Source of the DNA: Gemmatimonadota bacterium
Lineage (GTDB): Bacteria > Gemmatimonadota > Gemmatimonadetes > Gemmatimonadales > Gemmatimonadaceae
NCBI GenBank assembly: GCA_040388625.1
Contig: JAZKBK010000006.1
Span: forward strand, 296,702-360,701
DNA: 64,000 nt
Reading direction: 5' to 3'
This document shows positions 52,569-61,810 of this stretch, one piece after another. The number at the start of each line of letters is the position of its first letter. Position 1 is the stretch's first letter. The position numbers and the translations under genes are program-made. Under the pieces are notes generated by a model. The model was not told the DNA's origin and did no database searches. It saw only the letters and a program-made list of their open reading frames with translations.

Positions 52569-53156
52569 CTATCGCCGCCCCAGCACCGCCGCGTCGATCT
52601 CGATGCACCACGCGTGCAGCAGCATCAGATGCACCTCCTGAATGTGCGCCGTGACACTGCTCGGGACCGCAAGGACATGATCGGCACTGCATCCAACCAG
52701 TCCGCGCTCGCCGGTGAGCGCAATCGTTACCGCGCCTTTCTTTGCCGCCATGGCCAGCCCGCGAACGACGTTCTCGGACGAGCCGCTGGTGGTGATCCCG
52801 AGCGCGACGTCCCCGTCGCTCGCGAGTCCCTCGATCTGGCGCTCGTACAATGCGCCGTAACCGAAGTCATTGGCGATGCACGTGACCGATCCGACGTCGC
52901 CGCCAAGTGCAATAGCCGCGTAAGGGCGACGGGTCTCCTTGAACCGGCCAATGAGCTCGCCCGCCATGTGGCTCGCCTGAGTCGCGGAGCCGCCGTTTCC
53001 GAAGCAGAGAATCTTCTTTCCGCCCAGAACCGCTGCTACCAGCGCGTCACCTGCCGCGCCGGCCGCGTCCGCGAGGATCGTTGCGCTTGCCTGCACCGTG
53101 CGGATGTTTTCCGTGAAATGGGCGGCGATCAAGTTGCGGCTTTTTTCTGTCGTCAC
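52569..53156 (-). CDS. gmhA: Phosphoheptose isomerase-like SIS domain protein
   Basis: Sedoheptulose-7-phosphate isomerase family, making heptose precursors for LPS core. Typical elements are the N-terminal helix AAHFTENIRTVQ, GGKKILCFGNGGSATQASHMAGEL, and GITTSGSSENVVRGLAMA, followed by the late HIQEVHLMLLHAWCIEI. The GTG at 53156 (MTTEKSRN) is preceded by GAGAGAAAAC; an ATG at 53180 is a possible alternative with poor spacing. Either way the 5' end lies inside the 3' end of the helicase gene (110-134 bases), on the same strand. Confidence 0.88.
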   Translation of the reverse strand: MTTEKSRNLIAAHFTENIRTVQASATILADAAGAAGDALVAAVLGGKKILCFGNGGSATQASHMAGELIGRFKETRRPYAAIALGGDVGSVTCIANDFGYGALYERQIEGLASDGDVALGITTSGSSENVVRGLAMAAKKGAVTIALTGERGLVGCSADHVLAVPSSVTAHIQEVHLMLLHAWCIEIDAAVLGRR

Positions 53157-55713
53157 GTTTTCTCTCTTGTGTGATCTCATCCTGTGACCACGGTCGGTCG
53201 AGAAGCTCCTGAAGCTCGTCCAATGTATCGGCCTTCACGGCACCGCGCTGCCCACGCACGACGCTGAATCGGAGCGGACGGTCCAGTACCGGCAGCTCGG
53301 CCTCGGTGAGCGTGCGGGCTATCTTCTCCGGCAACCTCAATCGCGCGACGCCCGTGCGCGATCCGTCGGCATTCTCCTCGACGTCGTAATCGATCCACGC
53401 CTCGCGATCGCGCACGAGGACCATATCGGGCAACAGCGACAGTCGCGCGCGTTCTTCCGGCGACACGAACTCGTCTGGATCGACCGTCAGCCGAGCGTTG
53501 CGAAACTCCTCGACGGAATTCACATCTGCGAGCTGATTCTCGTACAGTGCGGTCAGCTCGTCGAATCCCAATCGCGGCGTTGCGCCGCCCGATCGCCGAT
53601 ACGCCTCACGCACTGCGTTGATAGCTGCGTGGTTGCGCTTGACCGACACCTGCCGAGCCTCCTCGCGCGCGGCAGCCTGCGCGAGAATGTGGCGCGCCTC
53701 GGCGGCCAGCTCGGGCGGAAACTCGCGCACGGGCTCGATCTCGCGATCGAGCTCGAAGCCGAAATATTCCACCCGGCTGAACAACACCAGCTGGTCGTGC
53801 TTGCGGTGCGCATCGTACATCAGCTGCGGCTTGCTGCGGGTGGCGTACTTCCGGATGAGGCTGTCCGGGATCTGCGTCCCTTCGATTCCGGCGCGTGGCT
53901 CGCCATTCTTGCCGGCGAAGTAACGCAGACTTCCCGCAATGGCACCCCAGCTCCCGCACACGCTCGTCTTGGAGACGCGCGCGTTGCCTCCGTCGCGCGT
54001 CTGCTCGTCGATCACGAGATCGAATGGCATCGTGCGCGCGAGCAGTTCCGCGAATTGCTTGTAGGTATGATCGCGCGCGAATGGCAGCTTGGCCGGCAGC
54101 GGCATTCCGAGACTGCGATACACGCTTGCCATGCCGAGCGCAGCGTCCTCGATCGACTTCACGAGCACGCCGCGTCGCTCGGCCCATTCCAGCACCGAAT
54201 CGTCGAATTGATGCCGGGGAAGTCCGTACACCTCGCCCGTGAAGCCGCATTTGGACAACGCTTCGGCGTACACATTATACGCAGTGAGATGATCGCTTCC
54301 CGGCACGAGGAGTCCATCGAGATCGCGCTCCTCGCGCGTCATGCGATGCAAGGACTCGATGCCGCTGATGACCGCGACATACGGGATGAGGTCATCGTCG
54401 GCATTCACGAGCAGCTCCGCCCACGGACGATCCACAGGCAGCGCTTCGACCGACTTTCCGTAAGTCGTAAGCTTGCCGTTCTCTACTATGCCGCGATCGT
54501 CGAGCAGCGCCAGCGCCTTGCGATACGAGACGCGATCGAGAGGAACCGGAAGATCCAGTGCATCCGCGCGAACTCCGAGAGCTGCGCAGGTGAGTGCGAC
54601 ACGCTCCGAATCACCGGCGAGCTGAAATTCTGGCGCAGTCGGTTGCAGCGATTTGAAATCGATTGCGCGATCGCTCAGTATGAAAACGCGACCGCCATCC
54701 ACGCGGCCGTGTACGCGCCCCGCCATCTGCAATATCTCGTTGCTGCCGAGGTGCAGCTTGCTGAGCACGTTCTTGCCACGCTCGATGATGTTGGTGAAGC
54801 GGGTGTCGTCGATCACGACGGTATCCAGCCCGCGCACGTTGAGTGCGCTCTGGCCCGCAGCCGTCATCGCGAGCACGTACGGTTTCTTCTCCGTTCCTTC
54901 GAGGAACGGCCGAATCACGCGAATCGGCTCACCGCCGTGGTAGAACGCAGTATTGATCCGTGGAAACGCCGCGTGCACCGATTCTGCCGCCTGCTCCACA
55001 CCTGCGCGCGTGGGAAGAAACACTCCAACGCCCCGCCGTTCCTTGAACACCGCGCGCAGAAATTTCTCGTCCAGAAATTCGAGCGGATCCCTGTTGATGA
55101 CCTTGACCGTCGCCGCCTTGGCAGGATCGAATGCGCTGCTCTCGATCACCGACGCCGAGCCTAGGTACTCGGCGTAGAAGGATGGATCGACCGTCGCGGA
55201 GAGCCAGATGTAGCGGCATCCAACGCGCTTGCCGAGGGCAAGGCACAGCTCGAGCTCGGCGGAGGTCTGGTGGATTTCATCGACGATCAGCGTGTCGGTC
55301 GCGCGAATGTCGTCGTCCTGAAACCAGCGCCGCGCGATGCCGGTAGTGACGATTATGACGTTCCACGTCGGCGTTTCCGGGGTCGCCTCGCGCTCGCGGT
55401 TAACGACGCCGACGCGGAGATCTTTCGTCTTGAGGATCGTCTCGGCGATCGGTCGGATCGCAAGTGTCTTCCCTGTACCCGTGCCGGCAACGATCCCGAA
55501 CCCCGCGCCGCTTTCGGCCAGTCGCTGAATCTCCGTACCGTGCTCGCGGGCGAGGACTGTCTCAAGATGGAGCGCCAGCGCCAGCTCGATCGTCTCACAG
55601 GCCGCGCGCGTGGGTGCGATGACGATCACCCGCCCATTGGGCGGCTCGGCAGCCACGAATGCTTCGTGGTCCGGCGGCAGGTAGCGGTCATGGACCGCGC
55701 GCGGAGAGGTCAC
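53047..55713 (-). CDS. DEAD/DEAH-like ATP-dependent helicase
   Basis: Superfamily 2 helicase of 888 residues. Motif I is GIVAGTGTGKTLAI, motif II is VDEIHQ (a DEIH variant) and motif III is WLSATVD. A second RecA-like domain follows, with VFLPTRAGVEQAA, MTAAGQSALNVRGLDTVV and QMAGRVHGRVDGG (motif VI). The downstream HrpA/Prp-type winged-helix/ratchet part is hard to see, and most of residues 400-830 are unassigned. Target (RNA or DNA) is unknown. The GTG start has TATCTT 7 bases upstream. The last ~42 residues are very basic (KRDDRKKPQLDRR ... GRGRRGR) and overlap gmhA in another frame. Confidence 0.85.
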   Translation of the reverse strand: MTSPRAVHDRYLPPDHEAFVAAEPPNGRVIVIAPTRAACETIELALALHLETVLAREHGTEIQRLAESGAGFGIVAGTGTGKTLAIRPIAETILKTKDLRVGVVNREREATPETPTWNVIIVTTGIARRWFQDDDIRATDTLIVDEIHQTSAELELCLALGKRVGCRYIWLSATVDPSFYAEYLGSASVIESSAFDPAKAATVKVINRDPLEFLDEKFLRAVFKERRGVGVFLPTRAGVEQAAESVHAAFPRINTAFYHGGEPIRVIRPFLEGTEKKPYVLAMTAAGQSALNVRGLDTVVIDDTRFTNIIERGKNVLSKLHLGSNEILQMAGRVHGRVDGGRVFILSDRAIDFKSLQPTAPEFQLAGDSERVALTCAALGVRADALDLPVPLDRVSYRKALALLDDRGIVENGKLTTYGKSVEALPVDRPWAELLVNADDDLIPYVAVISGIESLHRMTREERDLDGLLVPGSDHLTAYNVYAEALSKCGFTGEVYGLPRHQFDDSVLEWAERRGVLVKSIEDAALGMASVYRSLGMPLPAKLPFARDHTYKQFAELLARTMPFDLVIDEQTRDGGNARVSKTSVCGSWGAIAGSLRYFAGKNGEPRAGIEGTQIPDSLIRKYATRSKPQLMYDAHRKHDQLVLFSRVEYFGFELDREIEPVREFPPELAAEARHILAQAAAREEARQVSVKRNHAAINAVREAYRRSGGATPRLGFDELTALYENQLADVNSVEEFRNARLTVDPDEFVSPEERARLSLLPDMVLVRDREAWIDYDVEENADGSRTGVARLRLPEKIARTLTEAELPVLDRPLRFSVVRGQRGAVKADTLDELQELLDRPWSQDEITQERKRDDRKKPQLDRRPFHGKHPHGAGKRNDPRGRGRRGR

Positions 55714-55720
55714 TACATGG

Positions 55721-55726
55721 AAGATA
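55721..55726 (-). promoter_or_regulatory. TAnnTT -10-like box (TATCTT) for the helicase gene
   Basis: TATCTT ends 7 bases before the GTG at 55713. It lies just after the bioB stop, so the helicase need not depend on the bio operon. Confidence 0.45.
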
Positions 55727-55746
55727 TCACGATACTGCGACTCGGT

Positions 55747-56829
55747 TCACGATCCGTGCGGTCCCTCGGCCGCCGCGTACCCGACAGCCGGCATCGCGGC
55801 GAGATAATCGTCCAGTCCGGCCAGCGGATCGCCGTCCAGTACCGTGCCGTCGGGCGCTTCCAGTACGAAGCCGGCGTCGCGGATCATCTCCAGATCCGCC
55901 CTGGCTTCCTGACCCGCGGTAGTGAGATAGTCACCGATGAACAGGGAGTTCGCGGGGTACAACCCGAGCGGTTGCAGCGATTTCAGGTGCACTTCGCGGC
56001 CGCCAGCGATGCGGATCTTCTTGCTCGGCAACAGAAACCGGTAGAGACACAGCACTCTGAGACAGCGGCGCGGATTGAGCTCGTTGATGCCAGCAAGCGG
56101 CGTTCCGTCGATCGGAATCAGAAAATTGACCGGAACACTCGATACATCCATCTCGCGCAGCGACAGAGCCAGGTCGATTATGTCGTCGTCGCTCTCGCCC
56201 ATCCCGATGATACCGCCCGAGCAGCTCGAGATTCCCGCCTCGTGCACATTCCGGATCGTCGTCTTGCGATCCTCGAACGTGTGAGTCGTGCAGATCTCGC
56301 CGTGATAGCTCTCGCTGGTGTTGAGATTGTGATTCACCGTATCGACGCCGGCGGCCTTGAGACGATGAGCCTGATCGTCGTTCAGCAGCCCGAGACACGC
56401 GCACACTCTCAAGTCGTGATTTGCCTTTATCTCACCCACTGCGTCGAGAATCTTGCCGAACACGCGCTCGCCCGGCGCCCTGCCGCTTATCACGAGACAG
56501 AAGGTTCCAGCCTTGAGAGTCGCAGCACGCTCTGCTGCATCGAGGATCTTCTCACGAGCGAGCAGCGGATACTTCTCGATGTCCGCGGTGGAAATCTTCG
56601 ACTGCGAGCAGTAATGGCAGTCCTCAGGACAGAGTCCGCTCTGCGCATTCAGCAGAAAGTGCAGCCGTACCTTGTTGGACCAGTAATGCCGGCGCACGCG
56701 ATACGCGGCCGCAAGTTGCGACAACAGCTCGTCGTCATGCGCTGCAAGCACTGCACGGGCTGATTCGTGCGATATGATTCGTCCGTCGAGCGCTTCGTCG
56801 GCGAGGGCGTTCCAATCATGGTGCATCAT
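55747..56829 (-). CDS. bioB: Biotin synthase
   Basis: Radical SAM enzyme inserting sulphur into dethiobiotin. The radical-SAM cluster motif is [11 protein letters not shown], and the second cluster region includes CACLGLLN and [26 protein letters not shown] and [14 protein letters not shown] are also conserved. The start is one of two adjacent ATGs (56829 or 56826), overlapping the bioD stop; a further ATG at 56868 would overlap bioD more. Last gene of bioF-bioA-bioD-bioB. Confidence 0.97.
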   Translation of the reverse strand: MMHHDWNALADEALDGRIISHESARAVLAAHDDELLSQLAAAYRVRRHYWSNKVRLHFLLNAQSGLCPEDCHYCSQSKISTADIEKYPLLAREKILDAAERAATLKAGTFCLVISGRAPGERVFGKILDAVGEIKANHDLRVCACLGLLNDDQAHRLKAAGVDTVNHNLNTSESYHGEICTTHTFEDRKTTIRNVHEAGISSCSGGIIGMGESDDDIIDLALSLREMDVSSVPVNFLIPIDGTPLAGINELNPRRCLRVLCLYRFLLPSKKIRIAGGREVHLKSLQPLGLYPANSLFIGDYLTTAGQEARADLEMIRDAGFVLEAPDGTVLDGDPLAGLDDYLAAMPAVGYAAAEGPHGS

Positions 56830-57478
56830 CGAGTCCAAGACTTGTAAGTGATATGTTCGATGCGTCATCCGGAGTTCGCGTGTAGGCGAATGGAATGACG
56901 CGAATGTTCGGCAACAATTCCCTGATCAATTCCAGGTTGGTACGCTCTGGCAGGCCATCTTGTTGATCCGTAATCGTGTTCAGCACGACCGCGCGAATTC
57001 GGATACCGAACTCCCTTGCGGCGCGCACGGTCAACAATGTGTGATTCACAGTGCCGAGCCTGTTTGGCGCGACTATCACGAGATCCAGACGCCAGCGCCT
57101 GAACAGCGTGGCGTAAGACTCCTCCTCGGTAATCGGTACGAGCAAACCACCCGCACCCTCGACGACAATGGCGTCGCTATCGGCGCATAGACGCTCGAAC
57201 GCGTCGTCGATCACGCCAAGATCGACCGGAGTATTCGCGCGCCGCGCTGCAACCAGTGGCGCCAGCGGCTCGGCGAGTGAAACCGGGCCGACATATTCCA
57301 TTGGATACGCCATTCCCGTCGCACGCCACAGCGACTCCGCGTCTTCGGTACAGCCGCTCTCAACCGGCTTCATCGCCGCGACTCGCGCGAAGCTGGCGCG
57401 CAATGCCGCCACTATCGAGCGAGCCACGATTGTCTTGCCGATCCCCGTGTCGGTTCCCGTCACGCCTATGCCGATCAC
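56816..57478 (-). CDS. bioD: Dethiobiotin synthetase
   Basis: ATP-dependent closure of the ureido ring from DAPA and CO2, 220 residues. The P-loop is GTDTGIGKT near the start, followed by KPVESGC and [22 protein letters not shown] is also typical. The start is a GTG at 57478 that overlaps the bioA stop (CTGTGA); a longer open frame upstream is antisense-like filler inside bioA. The stop overlaps the bioB start. Confidence 0.95.
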   Translation of the reverse strand: MIGIGVTGTDTGIGKTIVARSIVAALRASFARVAAMKPVESGCTEDAESLWRATGMAYPMEYVGPVSLAEPLAPLVAARRANTPVDLGVIDDAFERLCADSDAIVVEGAGGLLVPITEEESYATLFRRWRLDLVIVAPNRLGTVNHTLLTVRAAREFGIRIRAVVLNTITDQQDGLPERTNLELIRELLPNIRVIPFAYTRTPDDASNISLTSLGLDDAP

Positions 57479-58749
57479 AGCGATTCCAGAAACTGGCCGA
57501 TCACGGAATAAACCGCGGCGAGATCCGCCGGAGTCGCGCAGAACGGTGGAAGCACGTACACCACATTCCCTAGCGGCCGCAGCAGGATGTCGTACTGGAG
57601 CGCGAATGCTGCGAGATCTCTGCCGATCGGACTCAGGTAGCCGCTGCCGACAGCCAGATCGAACGCGGCTACAGTACCGATCGTTCGCGGATTCCGAGCC
57701 AGCGGATGCGATGAGACGCTGGCGATTCCAGCGAGATGCGCATCGTGAATCGCCTGACGCCGCCGCGCGCACTGGTCATCCAGCAAAGCGAGCGACGCGC
57801 GGCCTACCGCACACGCGATCGGATTCGCCGTGTACGAGTGGCCGTGGAACAACGTGCGATGTCTGTCCTCGCTCAGGAACGCGTCGAATATCTCGTCCGT
57901 GGCGACCGTTGCGCCAAGCGGCAGCGTGCCGCCGGTGAGCCCCTTGCTCAGGCAGATGATGTCCGGTGCAATCCCGGCCCGCTCGCACGCGAACAGCGGC
58001 CCGGTCCGGCCGAACCCGGTAAGCACTTCGTCCGCGATGAAGAGGATACCGTTGTCACGCGCGCGCGTCCTCAGCGCGGCGAGCGTTGCTTCGTCATACA
58101 TCAACATGCCGCCCGCACCCATCAGCAACGGCTCGACGATCAGCGCCGCGATGGCGCTCCCCTCTCGCTCCAGCAGCGCATCGAATGCCGCAACCGTATC
58201 ACCCGTCGTGGGGTCCGGTAGCCGCCTGACGTCGAACAGGAGCGAGCTGAACGGATCCGTAAATGTTCCGCGCCCGCTCACGCTCATCGCGCCGAAGGTA
58301 TCGCCGTGATACGCATTCTCGAGCGCGACGACGATCGAGCGCTTGCTACCGCGATTCGCGTGATACTGCAGCGCCATCTTCACAGCGACTTCCACTGCGG
58401 TCGATCCATCGTCCGAGAAGAACACGCGGTTCAATCCTTTCGGCAGGATCGCGACGAGATCGCGCGCGAACAACGCCGCCGGCTCGTGCGTGAACGAGGT
58501 GAAAATTATCTGATCCAGCATCGCGGCCTGTCGGGTAATCGCATCCACGATCGCCGGATGCGAGTGCCCGTGCAGCGTCACCCACCACGACGATATCGCG
58601 TCGAATATCCTGCGTCCGTCCGCCGTATGGATGAATGCGCCGGACGCGCTGGTTGCATGAATTGCCGGCAGCGCACCCAGGTGCTGCGTGTATGGGTGCC
58701 AGATATGGCGCGCGTCCGCGGCGACGACGTCTGACAACTGCGTCGTCAA
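57475..58749 (-). CDS. bioA: Adenosylmethionine-8-amino-7-oxononanoate aminotransferase
   Basis: PLP enzyme (DAPA synthase), 424 residues. The start ADARHIWHPYTQH is diagnostic for BioA. RRIFDAISSWWVTLHGHSHP, SDDGSTAVEVAVKMA, ALENAYHGDTFGAMSVSG, the PLP-binding Lys in ICLSKGLTGG and the late FHGHSYTANPIACA follow. It overlaps the bioF stop and the bioD start by 4 bases each, so the operon is tightly coupled. Confidence 0.97.
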   Translation of the reverse strand: MTTQLSDVVAADARHIWHPYTQHLGALPAIHATSASGAFIHTADGRRIFDAISSWWVTLHGHSHPAIVDAITRQAAMLDQIIFTSFTHEPAALFARDLVAILPKGLNRVFFSDDGSTAVEVAVKMALQYHANRGSKRSIVVALENAYHGDTFGAMSVSGRGTFTDPFSSLLFDVRRLPDPTTGDTVAAFDALLEREGSAIAALIVEPLLMGAGGMLMYDEATLAALRTRARDNGILFIADEVLTGFGRTGPLFACERAGIAPDIICLSKGLTGGTLPLGATVATDEIFDAFLSEDRHRTLFHGHSYTANPIACAVGRASLALLDDQCARRRQAIHDAHLAGIASVSSHPLARNPRTIGTVAAFDLAVGSGYLSPIGRDLAAFALQYDILLRPLGNVVYVLPPFCATPADLAAVYSVIGQFLESL

Positions 58750-59948
58750 TTCAGCACCGCGGCAATCGCACCGACCAGCCCGTCGATGTGACTGGCGTTG
58801 TGTGCGGCGCTCACCGTGATGCGAAGACGCGACTGACCCATGGGAACCGTTGGTGGACGAACGGCTCCGACGAGATATCCAGCTTCGCGCAACGCATTGC
58901 CGACCGACGTCGTACGCTCGGACTCACCCAGCGCTATCGGCACGATGTAGCCGTCGTCTTCACCGGTTGAAGAATGCCCGATCTCACGCAGCCCGGCGCG
59001 CAGATAGCGAGCGTTGCTGCGCAGCATGGTCCGTCGCTCGGGCTCGGAGTTTACGATGCGCAGCGCTTGGAGTGTCGCAGCCGCGAGCGCCGGCGGCGAC
59101 GCGGTGGTGAAGATGAATGAGCGTGCACGATTCATCAGGTATTCTATCAACACACTCGATCCACAAACGAAGGCACCGATCGTACCAACCGCCTTCCCCA
59201 GCGTCCCCATGATCACGTCGATCTCACCTTCCACACCACAATGCTCCGCCGATCCTCGTCCGTTGGCGCCGAGCACGCCCGTCGCATGTGCGTCATCGAC
59301 GTAGGTCCACGCACTGAATTCCCGCGCGATCGAGACGAGTTCGGCGAGCGGAAAGATGTCGCCGTCCATGGAGAACACACCATCGACCACGATCAGCCTC
59401 CGGCGAAAGGTGCCGGCGTCGGCCTCGAGCATCGTACGCAAGGCCGCGAGATCCATGTGTGGAAAGACCCGCACTTCGGCTCTGGAGAGACGCGCTCCGT
59501 CTATGAGCGAGGCGTGGTTGAGCTGGTCGGCGTAGATGACGTCGCGACGTCCTGCAATTGCCTGGATGGTTCCGACGTTGGCAGCGTATCCGCTCGGGAA
59601 AAGCAGTGCCGCTTCAGTGCCCTTGAATCTCGCGATCTCGCGCTCGAGCTCGACGTGAGCGGCCTGGGTTCCGGAGATGAGGCGTGCCGCGGCGGCTCCA
59701 GTGCTGCCAGTCGTCAATGCCTGGACGGCAGCGCGCGCGATACGTGGATCTCCCGCCAGTCCGAGATAGTCGTTGGATGAGAAGTCGACGACGCGTCTGC
59801 CGTCCTGCAGCATCTCGACGCCCTCTCCACGCGTCACCGTGCGCATGACGCGCGTGAGTCCAGCGCGCTCGATCGTACTGAGCTCGCGCGCGAGCGCTTC
59901 GTCTAGCGATGGAAGCGTAGAGCTCGCGGCGTCGTCGATCGAAGTGAT
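58746..59948 (-). CDS. bioF: 8-amino-7-oxononanoate synthase, start codon probably ATC
   Basis: PLP enzyme joining pimeloyl thioester and alanine, first step of this operon. NDYLGLAGDPRI, SGYAANVGTIQAI, DDAHATGVLGANGRGS and the Lys of MGTLGKAVGTIGAF identify it. The first ATG is at 59846, but the frame upstream encodes SLDEALARELSTIERAGLTRV, a typical BioF N-terminus. No ATG, GTG, TTG or CTG occurs before the terminator. AGGA followed 8 bases later by ATC at 59948 (Thr-Ser-Ile next) is the best candidate start. If ATG 59846 is used instead, the protein is 366 residues and loses that helix. Confidence 0.9.
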   Translation of the reverse strand: MTSIDDAASSTLPSLDEALARELSTIERAGLTRVMRTVTRGEGVEMLQDGRRVVDFSSNDYLGLAGDPRIARAAVQALTTGSTGAAAARLISGTQAAHVELEREIARFKGTEAALLFPSGYAANVGTIQAIAGRRDVIYADQLNHASLIDGARLSRAEVRVFPHMDLAALRTMLEADAGTFRRRLIVVDGVFSMDGDIFPLAELVSIAREFSAWTYVDDAHATGVLGANGRGSAEHCGVEGEIDVIMGTLGKAVGTIGAFVCGSSVLIEYLMNRARSFIFTTASPPALAAATLQALRIVNSEPERRTMLRSNARYLRAGLREIGHSSTGEDDGYIVPIALGESERTTSVGNALREAGYLVGAVRPPTVPMGQSRLRITVSAAHNASHIDGLVGAIAAVLN

Positions 59949-59963
59949 GTTGCGATTCCTGTC

Positions 59964-59987
59964 AAAAAAAAGGACCCTATCGGGTCC
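59964..59987 (-). terminator. Intrinsic terminator immediately upstream of bioF
   Basis: GGACCC-GATA-GGGTCC followed by eight T on the minus strand. It lies 24 bases after the stop of the 107-residue exported protein gene and only 15 bases before the bioF ATC codon. Confidence 0.88.
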
Positions 59988-60011
59988 CCGTGGCTGATGC
60001 GACTGACTGGA

Positions 60012-60335
60012 TTACCGATGGTGTACGAAGGAAGCGAGCGCAAGTTGAATCTCACGCTGGCCAGCGATGTCGTTCTCCACGTAGAACTCGGTCTCCCACG
60101 GCTGATCGGGCCCGTAGCTGGAGCGCGGCTGAACTGGAACCACCTGGCGCGCCTTCAACTTCTTTTTTGGAGCCGGTGCGGGACGCTCGCCCTTGGCCTT
60201 ATCCAGCTTTGTCAGCGTATCGGAGGGCGTCTTGACCGTGACCGGGCCGGGTTCTTCCGCATGGGAAGCGAGCGGAAGGGCGAAGGCGATGAGCGTACCC
60301 ACCACAGCCAGCCTTGCGAAATTCAGCCGAGTCAT
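60012..60335 (-). CDS. Small exported protein of unknown function
   Basis: 107 residues with a clear signal peptide (VVGTLIAFALPLASHAEE). The mature part is Pro/Lys-rich (KGERPAPAPKKKLKARQVVPVQP) and ends with QLALASFVHHR. No family recognised. The ATG at 60335 has TATATT 6 bases upstream, and the gene is closed by a strong terminator, so it can be its own transcription unit. Confidence 0.7.
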   Translation of the reverse strand: MTRLNFARLAVVGTLIAFALPLASHAEEPGPVTVKTPSDTLTKLDKAKGERPAPAPKKKLKARQVVPVQPRSSYGPDQPWETEFYVENDIAGQREIQLALASFVHHR

Positions 60336-60341
60336 TCTTTG

Positions 60342-60347
60342 AATATA
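60342..60347 (-). promoter_or_regulatory. TAnnTT -10-like box (TATATT) for the exported-protein gene
   Basis: TATATT ends 6 bases before the ATG at 60335, with no Shine-Dalgarno. Confidence 0.5.
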
Positions 60348-60418
60348 TGACGAGGTACCCGCAATGGCTACAAACTTGCGTTTTGGGGCTGGTTTTGCTG
60401 GGTCGGACCCCGGCGGGA

Positions 60419-61546
60419 TCACACAAACGCCTCGCCAGCGATACTGGTTCGTAACGTGTGGACCCGGACGAGAAGCGCCCCGAGCCCGAGTACGGTCGCG
60501 ATAAACAGCACGATCGAGCCGATGACCGGGAACATCCCGATCAGGAGCAGGAGGACCCCGCCGATTCCAAAACTCAGGAGCGTGCCCGAGCGCCCGGCCC
60601 GCGCCCGCCCCCCGAGCACGTGCTTGCCCAGCCAGATCGCGAGCGTCACCCGGCCGATGTACAGTGAGATCCCGTACACAATGGCAGCCAGCAGCGCGAG
60701 TGGCAAGCCGATGATCGTGCACGCCACCAGGACGACGGCAATTGGCAATAACAGGATCCATCCCAACCCAACGATCGCCGACCAGCCCGGCCGCACACCG
60801 ATAACGTCTGCCGCGTCATCCATCAACCGCGGCAGCAACGCAACGATCACGGCCCCGACGACGAGGAAGCCAAACAGCCAGAGCAGCCCGATGACGTACG
60901 CGCCACGGCCGCCCGTCACCGCCGGAAGTGCGGTGGTCCGCCCCGTTACGCGCGCGTGAGGATCGATATGAACCTTGCCGGCGGGGACGCGATAGCGCAG
61001 GCCGCCCGCGATGGCTGCGCCCGGCCCCAGCATAAGCTCGTCCGCGATGACCTCGACATCGGCGCCGATCGGCCCGTTCAGGACAACGGTGCCTCCGGAG
61101 ACGAAGACTCCTCCGCGCACAGCGCCATCGACGCGGACCGATCCGCCGGCGAGGTACGCGTTTCCGTCGATTACCGCGTCGCGGTCAACCGTGAGCGCCC
61201 CGCCAGCCATGGTAGCATTCCGCGTGACCGCTGCGGTCAGCTGAATCCGACCACCGACGGCCCGGAGCGCGCCATGGACGCGCCCAGCTATCGTCTGGCG
61301 TCCCCCGATTCCGAGATAGTCACCGCCGGCCTCTCCCGAGAACCGCACCTCGCCGCCCGCGAGCATGACGTCGCCCGCAACGCTGTCGATCACCTCCGGC
61401 GTCGACCCGGAACCCAGCACGTCGTCGCCGCGTCGCACGATTTCACTCTGAGATTGTGGGCCAGTGCAGGCAAGGAGAGCAGCGAACGCTGGAGCGACAA
61501 GCGCAAGACCAAGCACGCCAACACGAGCATGATCGCGGACCATCAT
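60419..61546 (-). CDS. Lipoprotein with bactofilin-like beta repeats and C-terminal membrane segments
   Basis: 375 residues from the ATG at 61546 (GGGAG about 8 bases upstream; ATG 61543 also possible). The signal sequence ends in a lipobox LLAC-TG. Residues about 35-190 are short Gly/Val/Ala repeats (DVMLAGGEVRFSGEAGGD, GGALTVDRDAVIDGNAYLAGG), the pattern of polymer-forming/bactofilin-type beta-helices. Four or five hydrophobic segments follow (GAYVIGLLWLFGFLVVGAVIVAL, GLGWILLLPIAVVLVA and others). An envelope scaffold role is possible but inferred. Confidence 0.8.
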   Translation of the reverse strand: MMVRDHARVGVLGLALVAPAFAALLACTGPQSQSEIVRRGDDVLGSGSTPEVIDSVAGDVMLAGGEVRFSGEAGGDYLGIGGRQTIAGRVHGALRAVGGRIQLTAAVTRNATMAGGALTVDRDAVIDGNAYLAGGSVRVDGAVRGGVFVSGGTVVLNGPIGADVEVIADELMLGPGAAIAGGLRYRVPAGKVHIDPHARVTGRTTALPAVTGGRGAYVIGLLWLFGFLVVGAVIVALLPRLMDDAADVIGVRPGWSAIVGLGWILLLPIAVVLVACTIIGLPLALLAAIVYGISLYIGRVTLAIWLGKHVLGGRARAGRSGTLLSFGIGGVLLLLIGMFPVIGSIVLFIATVLGLGALLVRVHTLRTSIAGEAFV

Positions 61547-61764
61547 TGGAGTCTCCCGCAAAAGAGGGCAGCGCGCGACGAAACGACGTTTGAATGTTGG
61601 CAATCGTCGGCGAGTTCACTATCCGGAGATTGCCTGTATGTGTGTCCGGGAAAGGGATGGCGTGTGCCGTCCATTCGCCTACCCACGCAACAGTTGCAAA
61701 CAGTCAGGGATTCGCTGGCATTAAAGACACCGGATGACTGACAGACACGCCTACGGGGCAGGCC

Positions 61765-61770
61765 TATTAT
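61765..61770 (+). promoter_or_regulatory. -10-like TATTAT upstream of ppsA
   Basis: TATTAT about 40 bases before the ATG would give a short leader containing GAGGATT, a normal Shine-Dalgarno. The rest of 61547-61810 shows no gene. Confidence 0.35.
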
Positions 61771-61810
61771 GGGATGACAAGTCCATCTCCCGGCTGCTCG
61801 AGGATTCTCG

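Noticed and set aside
57479-57772. N-terminal extension of bioD
   Set aside because: The 98 extra codons lie inside bioA, are Arg/Ser-rich, and precede the P-loop that normally sits at the BioD N-terminus.
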